A stretch of 64,000 bases of DNA. Origin: CAVPWP01 sp050789285. Lineage in GTDB: Bacteria; Pseudomonadota; Alphaproteobacteria; Rhodobacterales; Rhodobacteraceae. A program made the position numbers and the translations under genes. The stretch lies in NCBI RefSeq assembly GCF_050789285.1, contig NZ_JBOUVX010000004.1, positions 186,001-250,000 of the forward strand. The letters are read 5' to 3'. Below, piece by piece: positions 38,694-47,023 of this stretch. Below the pieces are notes generated by a model. The model was not told the DNA's origin. It saw nothing but the letters and a program-made list of their open reading frames with translations, and did no database searches. Positions within the stretch are counted from its first letter, which is position 1; each line of letters begins with the position of its first letter.

Positions 38694-39086
38694 CTATCCC
38701 GCAGTTCCGTCGTAACTGTCGATGTATTTTCGCCCGGCGGCAAGGGCGCCCGCGACCGCGTCCGGCATCGGCTTGTGACGGGATTTCGCTAGCTTGATCA
38801 GAAGCGGCAGGTTGGCGCCATAGATGATCTTGCGATCCGGCGGCGTGCAGGCCGGAAGCGACAGGTTGGAGGGCGAGCCGCCGAACATGTCAGTGACCAC
38901 GACCACCCCGTCGCCGGTGTCGACGCGATCCACGGCCGACATGATTTCGGTCTGCTTCGCGGCCCGATCGTGCTCGGCCTCGATCGATATGGCAAGGATG
39001 CCGGGCTGATGACCAACCACATGTTCGACAGCGGAAAGATACTCTCTTGCCAGCCCGCCATGTGCCACGATCACGATGCCGATCAC
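38694..39086 (-). CDS. PTS EIIA component, mannose/fructose type
   Basis: The 130-aa EIIA begins MIGIVIVAHGGLAREYLS, in which His9 is the phosphorylation site. It also has VVVVTDMFGGSPSNLS and GANLPLLIKL, all typical of the EIIA-Man fold. No EIIB/C/D permease genes are adjacent, so it should act in regulation rather than sugar import. It lies 5 bp after rapZ. Confidence 0.92.
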   Translation of the reverse strand: MIGIVIVAHGGLAREYLSAVEHVVGHQPGILAISIEAEHDRAAKQTEIMSAVDRVDTGDGVVVVTDMFGGSPSNLSLPACTPPDRKIIYGANLPLLIKLAKSRHKPMPDAVAGALAAGRKYIDSYDGTAG

Positions 39087-39091
39087 GCGCG

Positions 39092-40030
39092 TTACCCCGC
39101 CTCGCCCGGCGCGGATGCCCCGGTCCTGCGCTCAAGCTCCCTGTGCCTTATAGACACGCCCCATCCGGCCTCTGCAAGGGCCTCGGCAAGCATTTCGGCC
39201 AGGGCGACGGATCGGTGCTGGCCACCCGTGCAGCCGAAGCCGATCGCAAGGTGCGACTTGCCCTCGTCGCGGTAGGCCGGAAGCAGCGAGAGCACCAGAT
39301 CACGCACGGCGGTGAAGAACGGCTGAAGCCGGGGATCCTCGGCCACGAAGGCTGCGACGCGCGGATCGCGCCCGTCAAGCGGGCGCAGCGCCGCCTCCCA
39401 GTGCGGGTTCCTCAGGAAGCGGACGTCGAACACCATGTCGATGCCGCGCGGCAGGCCACGCTTGTACGAGAACGACTGGACCGAGACCGCCATTCGGCGG
39501 TCGTCCTTGGGCGCGTACCATCGAGTGATCTCGTCGCGCAGGTCATGGGGGGTCAGATCGGATGTGTCGATCAGCACGTCGGCCCGGTTGCGAACCGAGG
39601 CCAGCATCTCGATCTCACGGTCCACGCCGATCGACGGCGCGTCCTCGGGCGCGGCGGGATGGCGCCGGCGCGTTTCGGAATAGCGGCGCACGATCACCTC
39701 GGGGCGGGCGTCGAGGTACAGCACCTCGGCCTGAAGCGCGGGATCGCGGGTCAGAAGATCGATCGCCTCGACCATCGCCGCGACCGAGAAGTCGCGGTTT
39801 CGCACATCGATGCCAAGCGCAAGCGGATGGTCGAGAGGACCCGACAGAAGGCGTGGCAGGAAGGACAGCGGAAGATTGTCGATCACCTCGAAGCCAAGAT
39901 CCTCGAGCACGTTGATCGCCGTCGAACGGCCGGCGCCGGAAGGGCCGGTGACGAACACGACACGACCGCCCGGCGCCGAAGCGCCGTCGGCCGGAGACCC
40001 CGACCTTTCGCTGTTGTCAGTCGTCGTCAT
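39092..40030 (-). CDS. rapZ: RNase adapter/nucleotide-binding protein RapZ
   Basis: In E. coli RapZ presents GlmZ sRNA to RNase E and senses glucosamine-6-phosphate; in alphaproteobacteria the gene is linked to the PTS. The start at 40030 (MTTTDNSERSG) gives 312 aa. The Walker A motif is GPSGAGRSTAINVLEDLGFEV, followed by DNLP and a C-terminal domain with FGCTGGQHRSVALAEMLAE, expected for sugar-phosphate binding. Its start overlaps the hprK stop by 1 bp. Confidence 0.93.
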   Translation of the reverse strand: MTTTDNSERSGSPADGASAPGGRVVFVTGPSGAGRSTAINVLEDLGFEVIDNLPLSFLPRLLSGPLDHPLALGIDVRNRDFSVAAMVEAIDLLTRDPALQAEVLYLDARPEVIVRRYSETRRRHPAAPEDAPSIGVDREIEMLASVRNRADVLIDTSDLTPHDLRDEITRWYAPKDDRRMAVSVQSFSYKRGLPRGIDMVFDVRFLRNPHWEAALRPLDGRDPRVAAFVAEDPRLQPFFTAVRDLVLSLLPAYRDEGKSHLAIGFGCTGGQHRSVALAEMLAEALAEAGWGVSIRHRELERRTGASAPGEAG

Positions 40031-40476
40031 CACGCGCACCGCCCGGCCTTGAGATACTGCAGGATCGCAGGGGCGAAATGCGCACTCTCCACCTTGTGAA
40101 CAAGAGGGATCGCGTGACCAAGCACCGCGACCTCGCGTCGGGGAGGAAGCCGGTCGGTTTCCGTGGTGGACAGATCGACGACCAGCGCAAGCCAGGCCCC
40201 CTCGGCGGCGTCGGCCGACAGAAGGCCCAGGTGCCGGGCCTCGATCATCCCGGAGATCCCCGGCGGCGCGCAAAGCCAGGGGACGCCGTCCCGAAGCGAC
40301 AGCGCGACACGATCGTCCGCCACCAGGACCGCGCCGCAGGCCATGAGCGAAAGCGCAAGACCCGACTTGCCCGATCCCGACGGCCCAAGGATAAGCAGCC
40401 CGCGCGGGCCCAGCGCAACGGCGCTTCCGTGGATGGTTCCAGGGCTGTCGAGCGGGCTATGCGCCTGGTCCGACAT
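40030..40476 (-). CDS. hprK: HPr kinase/phosphorylase, short alphaproteobacterial form
   Basis: Phosphorylates or dephosphorylates HPr on Ser. The 148-aa protein lacks the N-terminal domain of Firmicute HprK, as in other alphaproteobacteria, and keeps the Walker A GPSGSGKSGLAL and the D-D motif VADDRV. APPGISGMIEARHLGLL resembles the catalytic/K-loop region. It lies 11 bp after the ChvG gene. Confidence 0.88.
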   Translation of the reverse strand: MSDQAHSPLDSPGTIHGSAVALGPRGLLILGPSGSGKSGLALSLMACGAVLVADDRVALSLRDGVPWLCAPPGISGMIEARHLGLLSADAAEGAWLALVVDLSTTETDRLPPRREVAVLGHAIPLVHKVESAHFAPAILQYLKAGRCA

Positions 40477-40487
40477 GGCGCGGCCGG

Positions 40488-42194
40488 TCAGACCGGCAGG
40501 CCCACGACGAAGCGTGCGCCCAGCGGTTCCGAGGTGATGTCCTCGTCGGTGGGCCGGATGTTCTCGGCCCAGATCACGCCGCCATGGGCCTCGACGATCT
40601 GTTTCGAGATGGCCAGACCAAGGCCGGAGTTGTTGCCGAACTGTCCGGCGGGGCGCTCGGAATAGAAGCGGTTGAAGATCTTGGTCAATGCCTGTTCGGG
40701 GATACCCGGGCCCGTGTCCTCGACCACCACGAGGACACGGTTGTCGCGTTTGCGCGCCCAGACGCGGATCGCGTCGCCTGCCTCACAGAACGAAATCGCA
40801 TTGGTCAGCAGGTTCACGAAGACCTGCGCCAGACGCGATTCAAGCCCGACGATCTCGATCGGGTCGGTCGGCAGGTCCGTGATGAACTCGATCCCCTTCG
40901 ACTTCGCTTCCTTGCCAAGATGGTCGGACAGGTTGTGGATCATCTTGACCAGGTTGAACTGTTCTTCCTCTTCGCGCACCAGTTCGCTGTCGAGCCGCGA
41001 GGCGTTCGAGATGTCGCTGACCAAACGATCCAGGCGGCGCACGTCATGTTCGATCACGTCGAGCAGGCGGTCACGCTGGTCGTCGCGCTTGGCCACGCGC
41101 AAGGTCCCGACGGCGGACCGCAGCGAGGCAAGCGGGTTCTTGATCTCGTGCGCGACGTCGGCTGCGAACTGTTCGTTCGCGTCGATCCGGTCGTAAAGCG
41201 CCGCCACCATGCCGCGCAGCGCGCCCGACAGCCGTCCGATCTCGTCGGGGCGGGCCGTCAGGTCGGGAATGCGGACGCGGCCCGGGCTGACGCGGCCGGC
41301 GTTCTTCTCGCGCCCGATCTCGGCCGCGGCGGCCAGATCGGACAGCGGGTTGGCGATGGTCGAGGCCAGAACAAGACTGAGGCCGATCGACACGAGAATT
41401 GCGATGACGAACATGTGCAGCACCTGCTCACGCTCGGCGCGAACAAGGTCGTCGATCTCGCCCGCCGCGCTGGTCAGCGCGATCACGCCGACGGCCTCGC
41501 CGTCCTGAAGGATAGGCGTCGCCACCGCGAAGATCGTGTTGCCCTGCGGGTCGGTCCCGGTGTCGCTTTGCGTCCGCCCTTCCAACGCCGACGGCACGAG
41601 CCGGCGCGCCTGGCTTTCCGATCCCGGATCCTCGGACCCGCGGCCGCCGGGATGCAGGACGCCCGAAAGACCTTCCCAAAGCTGCGTCAGGGCATCGGTG
41701 ATGACGGTCGACCGCTCGTCCCGATCCAGCCCGATGATCGGCGGCGGAGAGGTGCGGGTCTGGCCCACGGTCGTCGCCATGAGCGTGCCGTCCGGGGCAT
41801 AGACGAAGACTTCGACCGCTGAGGGCAGGCTGAGTTCCAGAAGCGTGTCGCCGACATCGAGACCGTCGCCGGCGGCAAGGCTGACCGGCACACCGCCGGG
41901 AAGCCGGGCCTCGAACACCTCGGCGATCAGCTGTGCCTCGTTCACAAGCCCTTGTTCGCGCTGGAAGACAAGGCTGTCGCGAAACGGGTTGAGCAGCAAC
42001 ACCCCCGCGACCAGCACGAGGATCGCAAGAAGGTTGAAGGTGATGATCTTCCGCGCCAGGGGCGAGCGGTTGATCGAGATCAGGCCACGGCGTTCGCGCC
42101 GGCTGCGCAGTTCGGCTTCGGCCTGGCCCTGGGGGCCAACCCAATCTTCACCCAGAACGACGTCGGGTTGCCGCGCCCTGCCGGAGCCCTCCAC
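40488..42194 (-). CDS. chvG: Sensor histidine kinase ChvG/ExoS type
   Basis: The membrane sensor of the ChvG-ChvI system, which in Rhizobiales responds to acid and envelope cues. GTG 42194 with GGAG upstream gives 568 aa. A first helix lies at about residues 50-70 (FNLLAILVLVAGVLLL), then a periplasmic domain with the ARLPGGVPVS region, and a second helix near VIAILVSIGLSLVLA followed by HAMP. The H-box is DVAHEIKNPLASLRSA; the N-box and G2 box (NNSGLGLAISKQIVEAHGG) are intact. Confidence 0.93.
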   Translation of the reverse strand: MEGSGRARQPDVVLGEDWVGPQGQAEAELRSRRERRGLISINRSPLARKIITFNLLAILVLVAGVLLLNPFRDSLVFQREQGLVNEAQLIAEVFEARLPGGVPVSLAAGDGLDVGDTLLELSLPSAVEVFVYAPDGTLMATTVGQTRTSPPPIIGLDRDERSTVITDALTQLWEGLSGVLHPGGRGSEDPGSESQARRLVPSALEGRTQSDTGTDPQGNTIFAVATPILQDGEAVGVIALTSAAGEIDDLVRAEREQVLHMFVIAILVSIGLSLVLASTIANPLSDLAAAAEIGREKNAGRVSPGRVRIPDLTARPDEIGRLSGALRGMVAALYDRIDANEQFAADVAHEIKNPLASLRSAVGTLRVAKRDDQRDRLLDVIEHDVRRLDRLVSDISNASRLDSELVREEEEQFNLVKMIHNLSDHLGKEAKSKGIEFITDLPTDPIEIVGLESRLAQVFVNLLTNAISFCEAGDAIRVWARKRDNRVLVVVEDTGPGIPEQALTKIFNRFYSERPAGQFGNNSGLGLAISKQIVEAHGGVIWAENIRPTDEDITSEPLGARFVVGLPV

Positions 42195-42218
42195 CTTGAT
42201 CTCCGTTGCCAGCTACGC

Positions 42219-42920
42219 TTACTCTTCGTTGTACCGGTAGCCGATCCCGTAAAGCGTTTCGATGGCAGAAAATTCGGGGTCGACCATGCGCATCTTCTTG
42301 CGCAGGCGCTTGATGTGGCTGTCGATCGTGCGGTCGTCGACATACACCTGATCGTCATAGGCCACATCCATCAGCTGGTCGCGGCTTTTCACGAAGCCGG
42401 GGCGCTGCGCGAGGGCCTGAAGAAGCAGGAACTCCGTCACCGTCAGCGACACGTCCAGCCCCTTCCACACCACCGAATGGCGCAGCGGGTCCATGCGAAG
42501 TTCGCCGCGAACCATGACCTGGGCCTGCTCGCCCTCGCCGACGACGTCGCCGGCGATCACTTCCTGGCGGCGCAACAGGGCGCGGATGCGTTCCACCAGA
42601 AGGCGCTGGGAGAACGGCTTCTTGACGTAGTCGTCCGCCCCCATGCGCAGACCCAGAACCTCATCGATCTCGTCGTCCTTCGAGGTCAGGAAGATGACCG
42701 GCATCGAGGTCTTCTGCCGCACCCGCTGCAGCAGGTCCATCCCGTCCATCCGGGGCATCTTGATGTCGAAGACCGCCATGTCCGGCAGCTTCTTGTTGAA
42801 GGCGTCGAGCGCCGCCTGACCGTCATTGTACGTCTCGACCTCGAACCCTTCGGCCTCGAGGGTGATCGAGACCGACGTCAGGATGTTGCGGTCGTCATCG
42901 ACCAGCGCGATGGTGGCCAT
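42219..42920 (-). CDS. chvI: Response regulator ChvI type
   Basis: An OmpR-family transcription factor. ATG 42920 gives MATIALVDDDRNILTSVSIT and 233 aa. The acidic pocket has DDD, the phosphoacceptor Asp is in AVFDIKMPRMDG, and KPFSQR carries the conserved Lys. The C-terminal winged helix contains SLTVTEFLLLQALAQRPG and the recognition region VDDRTIDSHIKRLRKK. It lies divergent to pckA, as in other alphaproteobacteria. Confidence 0.95.
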   Translation of the reverse strand: MATIALVDDDRNILTSVSITLEAEGFEVETYNDGQAALDAFNKKLPDMAVFDIKMPRMDGMDLLQRVRQKTSMPVIFLTSKDDEIDEVLGLRMGADDYVKKPFSQRLLVERIRALLRRQEVIAGDVVGEGEQAQVMVRGELRMDPLRHSVVWKGLDVSLTVTEFLLLQALAQRPGFVKSRDQLMDVAYDDQVYVDDRTIDSHIKRLRKKMRMVDPEFSAIETLYGIGYRYNEE

Positions 42921-42985
42921 GAATCTGATCCTTGTTCTGCTCTCGGTGCCCGCACACACACATGTTGGTGCGACTTTTTTGGGGC

Positions 42986-43014
42986 AATATCATGTGCAGT
43001 TCCGCCCGAATCAA
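42986..43014 (-). promoter_or_regulatory. Candidate promoter of chvI-chvG
   Basis: Minus-strand TTGATT (43009-43014) and GATATT (42986-42991) with a 17-bp spacer. The leader would be about 60 nt. Confidence 0.5.
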
Positions 43015-43100
43015 CAATAATGTGAGAATCCAGTCATTTGTTGCCGGCATGCGCCGCAGATAATTGCGAAGCATGACCGAATTGCCGCAGTATCCGAACT

Positions 43101-43133
43101 TGGTTGCGCTAACGTTCAGATGGTTGCGCTAAC
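43101..43133. repeat. Tandem 13-bp operator-like repeats upstream of pckA
   Basis: TGGTTGCGCTAAC occurs twice, at 43101-43113 and 43121-43133, exactly 20 bp apart (two helical turns). Each copy is close to the palindrome GTTAGCGCTAAC typical of LacI-family operators, so two repressor or activator dimers could bind on the same DNA face upstream of the pckA promoter. Confidence 0.6.
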
Positions 43134-43150
43134 TGCCCGCATCGGCCCTG

Positions 43151-43178
43151 TTCAAGACGTCTCACGCAAGATTATAAC
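43151..43178 (+). promoter_or_regulatory. Candidate promoter of pckA
   Basis: TTCAAG (43151-43156), 16-bp spacer, TATAAC (43173-43178), about 18 bp downstream of the tandem repeats. The -10 is good and the -35 weak, as expected for a regulated promoter. Confidence 0.45.
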
Positions 43179-43268
43179 CCGCCCAAGGCAGCGGGGGGCT
43201 TGATCCTTTCGCCGTCCCTGTCACCTTTTTTGCCGGCGCCGTCCGGCCCATGGGGGAGCTTGATCAAG

Positions 43269-44867
43269 ATGACCACTGGAACCGTCAACCCGAAGCAACG
43301 CCTCGAGGATCAGGGCATCACGGGACTTGGCGCGGTCTATTACAACCTGCTCGAGCCCGCCCTGATCGAAGAGGCGCTGAAGCGCGGCGAGGGCCGGCTG
43401 GGTCTTGGCGGCACGCTTCTGGTCGAAACCGGCAAGTACACGGGACGCTCGCCCAAGGACAAGCATGTGGTCCGCACCGCCACGACCGAGAACGTGATCT
43501 GGTGGGAAAACAACGGCACCATGACGCCCGAGGGGTTCGAACGGCTGCACGCCGACATGCTCGAACATATGAAGGGCCGGGACTACTTCGTTCAGGACCT
43601 TTTCGCAGGCGCCGATCCGGCGAACCGGCTGGACGTGCGGCTGGTGACAGAGCTGGCCTGGCACGGTCTGTTCATCCGGCACCTCCTGCGCCGCCCCGAC
43701 CGGGAAGAGCTGTTCTCGTTTGTCCCGCACTTCACGATCATCAACTGCCCAAGCTTCAAGGCCGATCCCAAGCGCCACAGCTGCCGCACCGACACCGTGA
43801 TCGCGATCGACTTCGACAAGAAGCTTGTCCTGATCGGGGGCACCGAATACGCGGGCGAGAACAAGAAGGGCGTCTTCACCCTGCTCAACTACCTGCTGCC
43901 CGAAAAGGGCATCATGCCGATGCACTGCTCGGCGAACCATGCCCGCGGCAACCCCGTCGACACCGCGATCTTCTTCGGCCTGTCGGGCACGGGAAAGACC
44001 ACGCTGTCCTCCGATCCCGACCGCATCCTGATCGGCGACGACGAGCACGGCTGGTCCGAGCGCGGCACCTTCAACTTCGAAGGCGGCTGCTACGCCAAGA
44101 CGATCAACCTCAGCCCCGAAGCCGAGCCCGAGATCTTCGCGACCACGAAGATGTTCGCCACCGTGATCGAGAACATGATCTTCGATCCCGACACGCTCGA
44201 GCTTGATTTCGAGGATGACCGCCTGACGCCGAACATGCGGGCGGCCTACCCGATGGACTACATCGCCAATGCCTCGACGACGGCGCTTGGGGGGCATCCG
44301 AAGAACGTCGTCATGCTGACCTGCGATGCCTTCGGCGTGCTGCCGCCGATCGCGCGCCTGACGCCGGCGCAGGCGATGTATCACTTCCTGTCGGGCTTCA
44401 CCTCGAAGGTCGCAGGCACCGAGCGCGGCGTGACCGAGCCGCAGCCCACCTTCTCGACCTGCTTCGGCGCGCCCTTCCTGCCGCGCCGCCCCGAGGTCTA
44501 CGGCAAGCTCCTGCGCGAGAAGATCGCACGCCACGGCGCGACCTGCTGGCTGGTGAACACCGGCTGGACCGGAGGCGCCTACGGCACCGGAAGCCGGATG
44601 CCGATCAAGGCGACACGGACGTTGCTGACCGCGGCGCTTGACGGGTCGCTGCGCGACGCCCCGTTCCGCAAGGACAAGTATTTCGGCTTCGAGGTTCCAA
44701 CCACGGTCGATGGCGTGCCGGACATCCTGCTTGATCCCCGCCGGACCTGGGACGATCCCGAGGCCTACGACCGGCAGGCCGAAAAGCTTGTCGGCATGTT
44801 CGCCGAGAACTTCGCGAAATACATCGATCATATCGACGACGACGTGAAGGCCGCCGCACTGGGCTGA
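43269..44867 (+). CDS. pckA: Phosphoenolpyruvate carboxykinase (ATP)
   Basis: Catalyses oxaloacetate + ATP to PEP, the committing step of gluconeogenesis. ATG 43269 (MTTGTVNPKQRLEDQG) gives 532 aa, the typical length. Motifs include GRSPKDKHVV, the PEPCK-specific P-loop GLSGTGKTTLSSD, the kinase-2 region RILIGDDEHGW, and NTGWTGGAYGTGSRMPIK. The conserved partner of ChvG/ChvI and the regulatory PTS is divergent upstream. Confidence 0.97.
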   Translation: MTTGTVNPKQRLEDQGITGLGAVYYNLLEPALIEEALKRGEGRLGLGGTLLVETGKYTGRSPKDKHVVRTATTENVIWWENNGTMTPEGFERLHADMLEHMKGRDYFVQDLFAGADPANRLDVRLVTELAWHGLFIRHLLRRPDREELFSFVPHFTIINCPSFKADPKRHSCRTDTVIAIDFDKKLVLIGGTEYAGENKKGVFTLLNYLLPEKGIMPMHCSANHARGNPVDTAIFFGLSGTGKTTLSSDPDRILIGDDEHGWSERGTFNFEGGCYAKTINLSPEAEPEIFATTKMFATVIENMIFDPDTLELDFEDDRLTPNMRAAYPMDYIANASTTALGGHPKNVVMLTCDAFGVLPPIARLTPAQAMYHFLSGFTSKVAGTERGVTEPQPTFSTCFGAPFLPRRPEVYGKLLREKIARHGATCWLVNTGWTGGAYGTGSRMPIKATRTLLTAALDGSLRDAPFRKDKYFGFEVPTTVDGVPDILLDPRRTWDDPEAYDRQAEKLVGMFAENFAKYIDHIDDDVKAAALG

Positions 44868-44910
44868 TCCTTTCGGCCGAAACGGGCTTGACCTTTGCCC
44901 GCTCCCCCAT

Positions 44911-44929
44911 AAGTTAGCGATACTAACTT
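44911..44929. promoter_or_regulatory. Perfect palindrome upstream of the NAD-dependent reductase gene
   Basis: AAGTTAG, five bases, CTAACTT: a 7-bp perfect dyad ending 14 bp before the start at 44944. A TTGACC (44888-44893) 16 bp before TAAGTT suggests that it overlaps the -10 region. It is a likely repressor operator, but no TetR- or MarR-type regulator gene lies next to it in this window. Confidence 0.6.
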
Positions 44930-44943
44930 CAAGGGAGCGGGCG

Positions 44944-45969
44944 ATGCCACGCACAGTTCTGGTCACCGGGGCCACCGGCTACATTGCCAAGCACATCGTG
45001 CTTCAACTTCTCGAACGGGGCGACCGCGTGCGCGGCTCGGTCCGGTCCGAGAAGCGGGCCGGCGACCTCCGCGCGTCGTTGCAGACCGCCCTGTCGGACC
45101 CCACGAAACTTCACAACCTGTCGACCGTGACGCTCGACCTGACGTCGGATGACGGCTGGGATGCCGCGATGGTCGACGTCGACGCGGTGATCCACACCGC
45201 CTCGCCCTTTCCGCTTGTCCAACCCAAGGATGAGAACGAGGTCATCCGCCCGGCAGTCGACGGCGCGCTTCGCGCCCTGCGCGCGGCGCAGGCGGCGGGC
45301 GTGCGCCGCGTCGTGCTCACTTCGTCCGCGGTCGCGGTGATCACGGCCGTGCGCCCGTCGAACGGCCGGGCCTACACCGAGGCTGACTGGTCCGACGCAT
45401 CCAGCCCGGCCGCCACGCCCTATGCGAAATCCAAGACATTGGCCGAGCGCGCAGCTTGGGATTTCGTGCGCGACAGCGGCGGCTCGATCGACCTGACCTG
45501 CATCAATCCGACGCTGGTGGTGGGACCGCCTCTCGACCTCGACTACGGGACTTCGATCGAGGTGATCGAGCGTGTCCTACGCGCCAAGGACCCGATGCTG
45601 CCGAACGTCGGCTTCGGTACGGTCGACGTGCGCGACGTGGCGACGGCCCACGTACAGGCGCTGGACGTGCCGGAAAGCATCGGCCAGCGCGTCCTGATCA
45701 ACGATCGCTTCATGTGGTTCGCCGACATGGCCCGCGCGGTGAAGACGGCGTTGCCTGACCGCAAGATCGTGACGCGCGTGGCGCCCGACTTCGTGGTGCG
45801 CTTCCTCGGCCTCTTCGATCGGTCGATCGCGACGATCAGGAACGATCTCGGCAAGAGCCTGAGCATCGACACCACGCGGGCGCGCGAGCTTCTGGGCATC
45901 GCGTTCCGCGACACGCGCCAAAGCGTGGGCGAGACGGCGCGCTGGCTGGTCGACAAAGGCCGCGTCTAG
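44944..45969 (+). CDS. NAD(P)-dependent epimerase/dihydroflavonol reductase-like protein
   Basis: An extended SDR of the dihydroflavonol-4-reductase type. The 341-aa protein has the Rossmann motif VTGATGYIAKHIVLQLLERG, an ASPFP strand, catalytic Ser in TSSAVAVI and YxxxK in PYAKSKTLAER. These proteins usually reduce aldehydes or ketones, and the substrate here is unknown. It ends 4 bp into the convergent recO. A palindromic operator just upstream suggests substrate-controlled expression. Confidence 0.87.
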   Translation: MPRTVLVTGATGYIAKHIVLQLLERGDRVRGSVRSEKRAGDLRASLQTALSDPTKLHNLSTVTLDLTSDDGWDAAMVDVDAVIHTASPFPLVQPKDENEVIRPAVDGALRALRAAQAAGVRRVVLTSSAVAVITAVRPSNGRAYTEADWSDASSPAATPYAKSKTLAERAAWDFVRDSGGSIDLTCINPTLVVGPPLDLDYGTSIEVIERVLRAKDPMLPNVGFGTVDVRDVATAHVQALDVPESIGQRVLINDRFMWFADMARAVKTALPDRKIVTRVAPDFVVRFLGLFDRSIATIRNDLGKSLSIDTTRARELLGIAFRDTRQSVGETARWLVDKGRV

Positions 45970-46691
45970 CCGGCCCGCGCCAGCAGGTCCAGCAACCGCT
46001 GGCGCGCCTCGGGCACGGGGCGATTTCCCATCGCTTCGGCCAGCTTGGCGACAAGGAAATGCCCCGTCGTCCCGAGCCCGGCCAGAACCTGGGCCACATC
46101 GTAGGTATCGGTGCCCGTCATCGCGGGGCTCAGCGGCAAAAGCCGGTCGGCCCACTCTCCGGCCGCGCCCCGGCTGATGGCCCGCCCCGAGCGTGGCGAG
46201 ACATAGACCAGGTCGTCGACCGTTCCCGTGACGGCGCAGCCCGACAGGTCAAGGCCGAACCCAAGCTCGTCCAGAAGCGCCATCTCCCAGCGCAGATAGG
46301 CCAGCGGCCAGACTTCGGTCGCGCCGATCATGTCGAGAAGCCCGATGGTGCGCGCGTAAAGGCGCGGGTGCGCCTCACGCTCGGGCAGGGCAAAGGTCAG
46401 CAGGGCTGTGACCGCGTGAAGGCCGGCAAGGGATTGGCGGTCCGACATGAGATCGGCCGCCCGGCTTTTCAACGGCTCGACGGTGAAGGCGCCGATGTGT
46501 TCGTCCAACCGCGCGCGCCAGGTCAGGTCGAGCTGCGCGCCCGGTTGCAGGATCGGCGCGATCTTGCGGCTTGTGCCGCCCCGCACGACACCGGCGTGGC
46601 GGCCATGGCCGGCCGTGAAGACCTCGATGATCGCGGCTGTCTCGCCGTGGCGGCGCACCGACAGAAGCGCGCCTTCGTCGCGCCACTCCAT
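45966..46691 (-). CDS. recO: DNA repair protein RecO
   Basis: RecO loads RecA in the RecFOR pathway. ATG 46691 (MEWRDEGALLSVRRHGE) gives 241 aa; an ATG three bases upstream is also possible. It has the N-terminal OB-fold with AAIIEVFTAGHGRHAGVVRGG and a helical C-terminal domain containing YLRWEMALLDELGFGLDLSGCAV. The zinc Cys positions of some RecO proteins are largely missing: only one Cys is visible. The start overlaps the DUF1491 stop by 1 bp. Confidence 0.92.
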   Translation of the reverse strand: MEWRDEGALLSVRRHGETAAIIEVFTAGHGRHAGVVRGGTSRKIAPILQPGAQLDLTWRARLDEHIGAFTVEPLKSRAADLMSDRQSLAGLHAVTALLTFALPEREAHPRLYARTIGLLDMIGATEVWPLAYLRWEMALLDELGFGLDLSGCAVTGTVDDLVYVSPRSGRAISRGAAGEWADRLLPLSPAMTGTDTYDVAQVLAGLGTTGHFLVAKLAEAMGNRPVPEARQRLLDLLARAG

Positions 46692-47023
46692 CATGTCGAA
46701 AGGCCCGGTTCGTCCAGCAGATGCCGCCCCTCGCGGTCCTCGACCTCGATGACCCAGAGATCGCGGTCGAAGCCGCGCTGACGGGAGATGGCGGCGTCGA
46801 CCTCGGCCTCGGTGCCTTCGGTCAGCACGATCCACGCCCTCTCGCCGCTGGTCAGGTCGAACGATCGCTGGAAGGCCCGCGCCCGGCCGTCAAGGGTGTT
46901 CTGCTTGACCAGCACCGCGCCCGCTGTCCCGTCGCCCTTCGCAACGACGAAGGCCGGAATGTCGGCAAGGCGCAGCCGGTTGAGATAGGCCGCGACCCAG
47001 AAGTCGGTCGTCAGCCGCGTCAC
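46691..47023 (-). CDS. DUF1491 family protein
   Basis: A 110-aa protein conserved in alphaproteobacteria between era and recO. It begins MTRLTTDFWVAAYLNRLRLA and contains the family core DGTAGAVLVKQNTLDGRARAFQRSFD and FDRDLWVIEVEDREGRHLLDEPGL. The function is unknown. The start overlaps the era stop by 4 bp and the stop touches recO, so it is embedded in a coupled operon. Confidence 0.9.
   Translation of the reverse strand: MTRLTTDFWVAAYLNRLRLADIPAFVVAKGDGTAGAVLVKQNTLDGRARAFQRSFDLTSGERAWIVLTEGTEAEVDAAISRQRGFDRDLWVIEVEDREGRHLLDEPGLST

Larger units (their letters stand above)
42921..43268. other. 348-bp divergent control region between chvI and pckA
   Basis: No gene seen. It contains a chvI promoter candidate, two copies of a 13-bp repeat and a pckA promoter candidate, each described separately, and is noticeably AT-richer than the genes beside it. 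Confidence 0.7.
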
